Shown in pieces: positions 50,601-62,600 of a stretch of 64,000 bases of DNA (within the stretch, counting starts at the first letter, position 1; each line of letters opens with the position of its first letter). Both the position numbers and the translations under genes were made by a program. Source of the DNA: Liolophura sinensis (Eukaryota > Mollusca > Polyplacophora > Chitonida > Chitonidae). The notes beneath the pieces were generated by a model, which saw only the letters and a list, made by a program, of their open reading frames with translations, searched no databases and was not told where the DNA came from. The DNA lies in assembly GCF_032854445.1 (NCBI RefSeq), contig NC_088301.1, positions 31,463,830 to 31,527,829 on the forward strand, written 5' to 3'.

Positions 50601-53600
50601 TTTCATGCTGTACTCAAAAACGTTTTACTTTATTTATGACAGTGATGAGGAGAGTACTAGTGTCAGGCCCCAGGATAAGAAGCAGTCTTAGACTTAAGTC
50701 AGAGTCTAAACTTTAATTTAAGCGCTAATTTTCAATTCTGTAATGAAAGTCTAGGTCAATTTTTAATATTAAAATAAAAACTCCTTCCACTAAGTTTGAC
50801 TTAAATATAAGACAGTTTTGTGATCTGGAGTAAACCACCACCCTTCTTAAGGAAAATGTCAAACATTTTAGCTTAATTTTGACGTAGAATCTGCAGCAAG
50901 ACAGGGTCCCTGTTGCTTTGGACAACACTCATTTATTCACTTGTTTGTTTGTTGTAAAACAATGCTTTCAACATTATGTGGGTAATTTCCTGACGGTGTC
51001 TTCATCAAGCAGGCAAATCTGATTGTCAAAATGTTTTATTTTGCAGCTGTAGTGCTCAGTTAGTCCCAGGTGGTTATTTTAGTTCCTCTCTTTACACCTG
51101 ACTAGTGGCGTATTACCACCACAGCGACTACCTATGATAAACCATACGCCAATTCAACACTCTATGGAGACACGAGATATGAGATTCCATGTTTCCAATG
51201 TATGTTAACACCTGCCATGTCAATACATGTGTGAGAACAAAGCAGTATTCTACTAATCCCTTAATGAGGAAAAACCCAGACACCCACTTTTTGAGACATG
51301 TCCACATTTCAACTTAGGACCCAACCTGGGTCTTGTGTTTACACGGCAAATTAACTCAGTCAGTGACTGTGGAGACAATATATAAGAAGTCATTAGAGAC
51401 TTGTCTTGTGGGACATGTCCTACCTGGTAGTCTTGTCTGTCATCTCCCTGTCATATTCATCCTGTAGCTGGGGCAGTTTGTTAGGCAGGTACTCCTTACA
51501 CACCCTCAATGCATCCTGCCACATGTTTACTTCCTGAAACCACCCATACCCACAATTACAGACAACACACACATATTACAAGCAGATGGCAGTCAGATCA
51601 CTGACAATGGTGGATATTGCAATTACATGTAAAGGCATATGATATACTTGGAGCTTTTAATACATACATATACATGCAATCATTCCATGCTTGAAAATTT
51701 TCAACTGACTGGTTCATTTGATTGCTGTTAAAACCCCCAATCCAAAAATTTTTCACTTGTACAATTGCAATCGATTTTATGCCTAAGGTAAACCCCTCAC
51801 CTTTCTCAAGTTACTGATGACCTTTTCACAGCTTACGGGTTTACATGTACACGGCTACAGTGGTTTCCTCTAACTATAATATACTGATCATCACTGTATA
51901 CAGTGAAGAATTCTTCAGTATGGTGTTTATAAATAACAATTAAAATTTTTTCAACATCCCACTTTGTTGCATACAAATATGCACACCATACTGGTTGGAG
52001 AGAAGTGGTTTTCAACGAATGTTAGACTGCATCAACAGCCTCAAGGGCATTGTTGACGAATCATTTTCTAAGTGTTAAGATTGAATTTTCAATTTAAATT
52101 TTGTTGTTACTAAATGTATGGTCTTGTTTGGCATTCTATCCCCCTCCCTTTTGAACTGATTTTACTTTACCCAAAACAACAGTATCCACTTTCATTGGAA
52201 AGACCAACTGATAACTCAATGGGGAACCATCGAATGATAATTCAATGGGGGGACCACCATATAACTGACTGTTAACCATATGATAGCTCAGTGGGGTAAC
52301 CACCATACATGTACGATAACTCACTGGGGAAACCAAAATATGGTAACTCACTGGGGAAGCCACCATATGATAACTCACCAGGGGAACCATGATAACTCAA
52401 TGAGGAAACCATCGTATCTCACTGGGGTAACCACCATATGATAACTCACTGGGAGAACCACTGTATGATAACTCACTCGGGAAGCCATGATAACTCACTG
52501 GGGGAACCACCGTATGATAACTCAGTGGGAGAACCACCATATGATAACTCACTGGGAGAACCACTGTATGATAACTCACTGGGAGAACCACCATATGACA
52601 ACTCACTGGGAGAACCACTGTATGATAACTCACTGGGAGAACCACCATATGATAACTCACTGGGAGAACCACCATATGATAACTCACTGGGAGAACCACC
52701 ATATGATAACTCACTGGGAGAACCACTGTATGATAACTTCACTGGGGGCACCACCATATGATAACTCACTGGGAGAACCACCATATGATAACTCACTGGG
52801 AGAACCACCATATGATAACTCACAGGGAGAACCACCATATGATAACTCACTGGGAGAACCACTGTATGATAACTTCACTGGGGGCACCACCATATGATAA
52901 CTCACTGGGAGAACCACCATATGATAACTCACTGGGAGAACCACCATATGATAACTCACTGGGAGAACCACCATATGATAACTCACAGGGAGAACCACCA
53001 TATGATAACTCACTGGGAGAACCACCATATGATAACTCACAGGGGGAACCACCATATGATAACTCACACTAAAATATATTTAAAGCTGTATTTGATTGAG
53101 CAATCGTGACAACAAGGTCAAAAAGCTTTTTAATGCTGAGTAACTTTTCCCTGTCGAAGTGTCTTACCCTGTAGTACTTGACAGCCAGTTCTGGCCTCTG
53201 TGCCCTGAGCAGGTAAGTCTCAGCTTTAGTGTAGTCTTTCTCATCGAAGGCGAAGCGAGCCTGTCCCACAAGCACATCAGCCACAGAGTCTCGGTCGTGG
53301 GCCTCAGCTACTCTCTGTGCAGAGTCCCAGTCCTGACTGTGGACATACCTGGTGACAAGTAGATCAGTGTAAATCAGATTCAAACACACCACTTCCCTCC
53401 TGTCCATGGTTAAGCCCTACTGAGCCAGTGGGCACCCCTATACAACTCAAACTTAACAGAAGAGGTAATTACCAATGGAAACATGCCGTTATCCTCTGAC
53501 AAAAGGAAGCAAGTGACAAAACCATGTTCTAATATTTTGGTAATACACTTTATTTCTTGTATCCCTTCACAAAAGGAACTCATCGTTATTCTTATGTTAC

Positions 53601-56600
53601 TGGGGTATGCACCAAGCATGCCAGGAAAAAATGATCTGTTTCATGCCATCATGAGTTTACAACAAGTTAAAAGGAGTTTTCTCATGTTTTATGTATTTAT
53701 CACCTGCTTCCTTTTGACCGATGATGGCAGCAATGCATAGTTTTGATAGTATAGTATTTCATAAGGGAAGGAGACCTGTGTTTATAATAATGCAGAATGG
53801 CTTCTCTTGGCTCTGGGCTATCAGTACAAACTACTGGGGAAATGCTGAGAAGGGCATGAGGAATTGTATACATACATGAGGACAGCCTCCTTGGGCTTGC
53901 TGCCCTAATAAACTCCTGCTCAGCCTCCCTAAACTTGCCCTCATCCTCCAGGTACATGGCGTGCTTCAGGTACAGCTCTGGCATCTTCTCCTTCATGGCA
54001 GTGTGGGCCAAGTCAAATGCAAACTCAAAAGCACTGTAAACACAGAATGTAAATGCACTCGACTCAACTACTGTGTGACTCAAGTTTTTAGACCAATTGG
54101 AGTAAACCTCATCACTAAAAACTGCTCTCACCTGAAACATTCAACGAAAACTATGACTGATAAATATGCATGTACGTGATTAAACCTTGAACAGCAATGC
54201 TTTATATGCATGATGTGTTTTGTTCTGACCTGAATTTAATACTAACAGCCTAAAACAATAAACTTCATGCAGGTAAAATCTTGTTTTACTTGGAGACTCA
54301 CCGAATCGACAATCACCATGGTTATTCATTTGATTGATTTTCAATGCTCATTAATATTTGACTTATGCAATGTTGTCAGTTTCATGGGTGGAGGAAAGTC
54401 TACCTGGGGTAAACCACCAACTACTGCCTGGTGAAAGAAAAGTGGCCTTCAATGAACGATAGACCTCACCTATGGTCAATCAGCTATGTTGACCACATCT
54501 TGTAACGGTGGCCCAACAGGCAGTGACAGTGGAGGAATGGAAAAATCCCCTGTCTAAGGCAGCGACTGAAACCATATCTTCAACATATTTAAGCTGCCAC
54601 ATGTGTTCAAAGTCAGTATTAATCAGCTCTATCCATTGCTCTTCTCTACAGCTCTCTAGCCTTCACATAACATGTATACATTATTCTACATACTGTACAC
54701 AGCCAAGCCAACAGATCAGCAACATGTTCATGTAAACCTCTGATCATCTACACAAAACACTGTGTTGAATGAAGAGGAACTATGACAACTGCAAAACCAC
54801 TACTGACCAGTTTTCTGCGGCATACTCAATGGCAGACTCCAAGAGACCAAACTTATTAAGCAGTTTGACAGCAGAGTCACCCCCAAGACTCTTGGCCCAT
54901 AGGTATGCCACCTGTTTGGCCGCGTTAGGACCACCTTGACTTTTGGCCACCTGTAACAAGACAAACAACATTAACCTTTAAAATATTGGACTCATGTTTT
55001 ATACCAATCGTTTTATCAACACCTGGCTCAAGTTGGCACACAAAGGAAATTGGACTCCTTCACATCTTGGCAAGTGTGAGGGTCTGGCTGGTTGAATGTG
55101 AATTAAAAATTAAATCAGGTTGATTACTTATGAGACCAGTCTCGTATTAAAATATACCACATGGAAATTAGTCTATCCTGGAGTCAATACAGAGGTACTC
55201 TTTACACATTTCATGACCCTGACAAACTGAACCTGTTGACAATGCTATGGAACTTTATCATACTTATTACACAGTTGTTTACCACACCACAGAGCTGGGT
55301 GAGTAGACATGCCTCACCCTGTATGCCTCATCCCACATATCATGGGAGCGGTACATGTTGACAGCAGCCTTCCAGTCCTGTGCTTCCAGGAAATAGTGCT
55401 CTGCCTGCCTCAGCTGACCATCAGCCTCCAACTCCTGGACAAACACAACATACGAACACCATAATACATGTACTTGTACCTGAGAATGTATAACCAATTT
55501 GTAGTGTCAGTGGCAACTGTCACAGTCAGAGTACAAATTTTTAAGGTCATGGCAATTGCCAAAGACACAGAACAAAGCTCTAATGGCATGGCAACTGCTA
55601 CAGTACAAAGTTCTAAGGTCATGTCACTTGCCACAGACAAAGTATAATTCTAAGGCCACATAGTTCAGTTGTAAATTGCCTCAGTCACATGCTAACATTG
55701 ATACACTGGATGACCCTACGATACAGACACTTCACCCACATCTTATATCTGAAAAACTTTCTGACATGATGCCAGTTTGGAAGTTCTGAGCAGGTTTATT
55801 CAGGTCTCCTGCTTACAAAGGGTGATGTTCTATGGCTATCCTTAAAGAATTAGTGCCATGGAGCCGCTTGCACAAAACAATCGTTGGCTACGTTGATTTT
55901 AGCTACCATGGCGACACATGTTCAAAGCATATGTTGCCATGGAAGTTACCGTCAACCTAGGCTAAGATCGCTTTGAGGAAGAGCCTTCAGATTTAGATAA
56001 TGAAACTAATTATAACCTGTTATAACATTATGTTACTGGAGGGCTTCTGAAAAACATAATAATGACTTTAAATACCCGAACACAATAGATTTACTGCCCT
56101 AGCTGATTTTGGGAGACATCATAGATAGCCAACCAAAGTCTAGTTCACCTAAATAACCTGGGCAATCAAAATAAAAATGATGTCATTTTCGAGATGAATT
56201 CTAGCTAATCAGCAGTAAATATCAGTAAAGATACTGCTGTTTCAATTTGAACCCATAACCCATGACGTTGAAGTTCCGATTTACGACTTCAGATTCCGAG
56301 TTTTCAGACGCTGAATATGATCTTTGTCCAGGTATTTCCTGTGTTTCCTGTGTTAATATTTATTTACTATTTTTTTCCTATGTCCACTTCATAATAAATA
56401 TCATGCTATTCCCCAAGCTATTCTAAATTCATACCAATATGTGATAAAACCTGCCGGCACATGTTGCTGTCGGCATTCAGAATAGAGTCATGTACGATAT
56501 AAATACAAGCAGGGTGTGGGCCTCATCATTACGGTGCTCACAGATTTTCTATCTATCAGTTTTCAGTTCAGTTAATAGTATTTTGTAAGTACTGCATGCA

Positions 56601-59600
56601 GGTGTTGTTGTGGAAATTCAGGTGCATTCCTGTCGGAGCTTTCAGCAGTAAAATGGCAAGAGCAGATACGACTGTTTTCAGTGGGTACAAAATCCTTCCT
56701 TCTTGTGTGGTAAATCCATGCCTCCCTGAGGGCCAAATAGTCTCGAAACTTGAAAAAACGAACTCCAGGGTTCTTCGATGACTTATTTTTATAAACGTAT
56801 ACAGAACAGCAAACCATTTCATGGACAAATTCAATGTGCTTGTTGTCACTCTGGTAGCCGTTTTGTTCTGACAGTGTGTGAAGGATGGACTATTATGACA
56901 TAATTCAGCGGAGATTGCTGAGTGTTGGTGGAAAAAATACATAAAACCAGCCTCATTATCTAATGATTTTAAGTGCCATATTACTCAGATTAATGTACCC
57001 TTTTCAATATTTTTTTTCGAACTAAATTTAACAATATGTACAGGGGTAGCTAATTATGAATAAATAATGAATCTGGAGTGAGTGCTTGAGTGCTTGGGGT
57101 TTCACGTCGTACTCAACAATTTTTCAGTCATATGACGACAAAGGAATCCTTAGGGTGCATGCACGTGTAGTGTGCCTCCTTGTTGCAGGACGGATTTCCA
57201 CCGCTCTTTTATTTAGTGCTGCTTCACTGAGACGTCTTACCGAAGGCAAGTAAGCCGCCTCGCCCGAGCCATTATACTGATACGTGTCAACCAGTCGTTG
57301 CACTATCCCCTTCATGCTGAACGCCAAACAAGGAAGTTACAACTTCCTCTTTTACAGTCTTAGGTGTGACTCGATCAAGTAATGAATCTGGATAATAATC
57401 CTTTAACAAGTTCATTGTTAGAAATAATCAAACCTCAATAATAAAATAGTGTAGGTTCATGAGGAAATCATTTTGTTTTTGTTTGTTTGTTTGTTTAGTT
57501 TTGTCTCATTGTTTCAGTAGCCAGAATAAAAATAAACAAAAATTTGGAGTACAGCTCTTTTTTGGAACTTCAGTTGGGGTATGCCCAACAAAGAGTATTT
57601 TTAATCATGGCCTAATCTCTTGGCCACCAAAGCTGTCATCCTCATTGTCATAATATAGCAAAAAAAAAACACATGGAAAGGTAAACAGGCAAACAATATT
57701 TGCCTCAAACTACAACACATTGCTTTATATGAATGATAAGGCCATCAGTAAAAATATATTTGTTTGGCATAACCTAATCGACCCTCCAAAAAAGGCCCTA
57801 AGGTTTTTATTAGGATTTTGATAGAAATTTTTTGACAAAAAAATTTTTAAGGATGGTCTGAAAACCTTTAATTTATTTAACATTTTCAATGGACATCGGG
57901 TAAAATCATTACTGCCGAGCAAATGTGTAGTGGTTTATGCAGACATACCTTGGCCAGATGGAGGTGTGTGTCCTGTAGCAGGTCTCTGTGATAGATCTTC
58001 ACCAGCCTCACCATGTCTCCAAACATTCTCTGCTTCTTATACATTGTGATTGCCGAATCAGGCTCTTCTACAGTAATGTACAACCTGTCAATCACATTAA
58101 CGGCAGCCAATGACATTCAGTGCATCCACTATGTGATATCTGTCAATCATGTCAAACACAGCCAATGAAACTGTGTGTAAATCCTCCAGCTAAGCTGAAA
58201 TACTAGCTTAGAGTAAGTGATCTGAATATGGCCTAGCAAGGTATTGTACTTCATTTTCCTCATGCATATTGGGGAATTATTAATTTTCCAGCCAATCACA
58301 CATTCTCAAAATGTGAGACTGTCTTTATCAAAGCGCAGTTCTCATCAGATGTGAACTTGATGTAGGATTATGGGTTATCATTATTATTAACAACTGTAAC
58401 CTAATTATCCTACCCATGACATGTAATGCAAAACCAGACATGACATTGCACATCTCTTTCTGCCTCGTTACACGTAACTCTCTCTATAGTCATGTGTGGT
58501 AAGGTCTGCTAGACAGCAACCGGTGGATGGTCAAGGGTTTTCCTGTGGGCTCCACCATAATGCTGACCACCATCGTATATTTGAAATACTTGGGAGTAAA
58601 GCACAAAACACCTATCAAATAAATAAGTAAATACACCTGCCTTTCTGCCTCCTTGAACTTGCCCTCCGCCTCCAGTTTGTGAGCCTGTGATATATACAGA
58701 CTGGCCACATCCTCCCCCTTCATACATGTTGAGGCAATCTGTCAACATCAACATTTAATGTCATTACATTCCTCACTTATTATTTTATTTTTATTAGATA
58801 GTGATAAAAATACATTTAGCAATAATCCATCATCTTTAGTACAATGGTCTTCACTCATTCACAAGCATAAGATTTTCTTTCTATATACAATATACATGTG
58901 CAATGCATATAATCTGTGTACCAATCACAGCAAACCAATGTGTGATTTTCAAAACAACTGTTCAAACAGCAGAGTTATGCCCCTTTAACATGAGGCCTGT
59001 TCATGATGTTCGTTTCCTCTCCCCTTGTTTCACTGAAGTGGATAATTTTTTAAGATTTACCCCCATTTACCAACATTACCTGCTGCTTACCCTGTGAGCA
59101 TCCTCATAGTTACCAGCATTATCTGCTGCTTACCCTGAGGCATCCTCACAATTACCACCATTATCTGCTGCTTACCCTGAGGCATCCTCACAATTACCAC
59201 CAATATCTGCTGCCTACCATGAGGCATCCTCACAATTACCACCATTATCTGCTGCTTACCCTGATGCATCCTCACAATTACCACCAATATCTGCTGCCTA
59301 CCATGAGGCATCCTCACAATTACCACCATTATCTGCTGCTTACCCTGAGGCATCCTCACAATTACCACCATTATCTGCTGCTTACCCTAAGGCATCCTCA
59401 CAATTACCACCAATATCTGCTGCCTACCATGAGGCATGCTCACAATTACCACCATTATCTGCTGCTTACCATGAGGCATCCTCACAATTACCACCATTAT
59501 CTGCTGCTTACCCTGTGAGCATCCTCCCATTTACCAGCGTTGTTGTACATATCAATGGCTTCCTTAGAACAGCCAGCCTCCACATAGAACTTCTCTGCAG

Positions 59601-62600
59601 TCTGCAACAAAGCAAACATATTTCAGGCTTTAATACTTTACTGCATCATACAAATTGGAATCATCAGTATAAAAATGGAGATGACATCAACCATAACATG
59701 TAAGAAGAAAAATGCAAACAAATGTGGATTCTGATATCCATATTCAAGTCAAACATTTTTCATCTAACCACAGGACATGTTGTTTGACACCTTCAATAGC
59801 TTAGTTTATTCCCTAAAACTGAACTGAATACTTCTAAATATAAGAAAACTCCAATCATGTTGTTTTGATAATGACCAAACAGGAAGTTAACAATCCTAGT
59901 CACTGAACATTTACATGTAGATGCATTTCAAACATCAAATAGATTATAAAACATGAGTCAACATCTGTACTTTTCATTTACTTATTTACTAATCTGACTG
60001 GAGTTTCACCCAAGAATATTCCTCTTCCAGGATGGCAGCCGGCATTATGGTGGAAGACTGTCATTTTTAAATGCTGAAGAGGCGTGAAGAATTTGGGAAT
60101 ACATGTACATGTATCAAGTAGACTCTCAATCGGGCAAGTTTAACAGAAGCAGTGAAGGAGGACTTTTACCTCATAATCCCCAACTGAAGCATAATGGCTG
60201 GCAATCTTGGTGTAGTAACGCACGGCCATGGCAGAATCTTGGTGCTCCAGAATCTGAACTGCTTTCATCCACTGGCGAGAGTTTATGGCGGCGTCAACTG
60301 CCTTTAGGTTAGCTCTGATAATATATCAAAATAGAATGCTGACATCAACTTAGGTCATGATTATAAACAATGAACAATGATCACAAGTTTACATGGTAAA
60401 TCTCAAATACATCAGGAACCTGAAAACTCAGAAGTCTTTCAATACAAGAACAGTGTCAGTCTCACAAAACTCAGTCTCAGCCTCAGCCAATGAACTCCTT
60501 ACAACGAGGTTATAAAATACAAGTCACAGAGTATTAACACTATAAAATAATACTATATTCAAAGCCGGAACATATTTACATTTTACTTTAATTATTCAAT
60601 AAATAATACAATGTAATTATGATTATTTAAATGGTCAATTCAGCAACTTTGAAACCCCACCTGCTTGTCAAAAACAAGAGCCAAACACATATAAATGTAT
60701 ATATATGTCAAAAACAAGAACCTAACACATATAAATGTATATCTACGTCAAAAACAAGAACCAAACACATATACATGTATGTATATGTCAAAAACAAGAA
60801 TCTAACATATATAAATGTATATATATATGTCAATAACAAGAACCAAACACATATACATGTATGTATATGTCCAAAACAAGAACCAAACACATATACATGT
60901 ATGTATATGTCAAAAACAAGAACCTAACACATATAAATGTATATATATGTCAAAAACAAGAACCAAACACATATACATGTATGTATATGTCAAAAACAAG
61001 AACCAAACACATGTTAATGTATGTATATTTTAAAACAATTGGGATCACAGATAATAAGAGTGTCTAAGAGGACTACATTAGACTTTGAACAGTACAGGTT
61101 ACTGTATTTCGCTTAAAGTTTAGCATTTTTCAAGTAACACATTTTGCTTCATTCTCGGCGACACATCCAACACGTATAGGACCACTTCAGAGTTTTTTTT
61201 CTGAAGACTGATTAATTTCCCATCAGAAAAACATAAGTGTTGGTATGATTTTAAGGCCTTAAAACTCAAAAAAGCACGTTTATATATACAAAACCTCAGG
61301 TGAAATACAGTATTTGTGTTAGTGTGAAAGTACCTGTTTACTTACCCAGCCTCAATGTAATGATTAATGGCAGTATCCAGTTGTTTCTGAGAGACCAAGT
61401 AGTCTCCCCACTCCTCCTCTAACCTCACCACTTCACTGGGGAAGGCATAGCGAGCGAGTTCTACAGCTACAACAACAACAACAACAAGTCCACCGTATAA
61501 CAATGCGCTCTCATCTGTCAGCAAATACATCTTCACTAGCCTATATAATAGCAAAATGGACAGAGCAAGAGCAGAGAATACATAGTATTTTAGGCAGGCT
61601 ATTTAATACAGACTTATTTGAACTGTTCACAACAATATGTAAAAGTTAATCCAAACTAGACTCCGGATGTCCCAAATACCCCCCAACATTTTCAGACATA
61701 AAAGAATAAAAAATTAAGAAAACCTTGACAGAAATGACAGAAATGTTGCTTAGCTTGGCTTCATACAAAATGTTTCATGGCCATTCATAGTGTGTACTGA
61801 TTGCACTACTGATACATACAGTTTGAATACAGAAATAGAGCAATCAGAAGAGAATGAAAAACCATTGTTGCACTAAGTATCTGTACATGAATAATTAAGA
61901 AAATAATTACCTGGTTGTAATTAAACTTACATAAGCACAAGTTTAGATTATAGGGAAGATATGTACTAAGTTTCAAGGAGAAAGGTTTGTACTTTAGGAA
62001 GAGATGCATGGACAAAATCTCAATATATGGACACTGTTACACAAAGTTAGACATTCAGGCAGTCAGACAGACAGACAGACAGACTGACAGACTGGATGAT
62101 TCCGGTATACCCCTCTCTCCAAGTGATAAGGGATAACTTGTACAATGATACTGACTTAGCCCAAAGAACAGTGTAGAAATCAATGAACGAAAGGGTACCT
62201 CTTCTGTAAGCCTTTCCTTTCTTGAAGCAGTCCATGGCCCTCTGTTGATCTCTCATTTTCTCATATAGGTCTCCAGCCTGAAAATAACAGAAGTCAGTTT
62301 TCTATCAGCTTACAACATTACTGTATTGGACCTCACAAGCCTAGTAGTGTGCTTTTTCACAATCATAAAACATTACTTTTTGTAAACTTACATTTTTCAA
62401 ACAGGATATCACCCTCCCTTCCAACAAACCTCACACCTTGCTGACATCAACAGATCTCTTCATTTAATTATGGATGAAATTTTAGCTCAAATACCATAGT
62501 TTTAACTAGACTTAAACATGGAAATAAGAAAAGAGGATTTACTGAAAATGAAGACTAGTCAGGGATTTTTTTTTTTCAGAATTCTCTTGAAAGAAAAAAA

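Noticed and set aside
52397-53072. Several overlapping open frames of 100-136 codons on both strands
   Set aside because: All are readings of the 27-bp minisatellite, which stays open in several frames. No start or splice context and no family similarity.
59219-59518. 99-codon plus-strand frame rich in His and Tyr
   Set aside because: It is the 42-bp array read on the strand opposite to IFT172.
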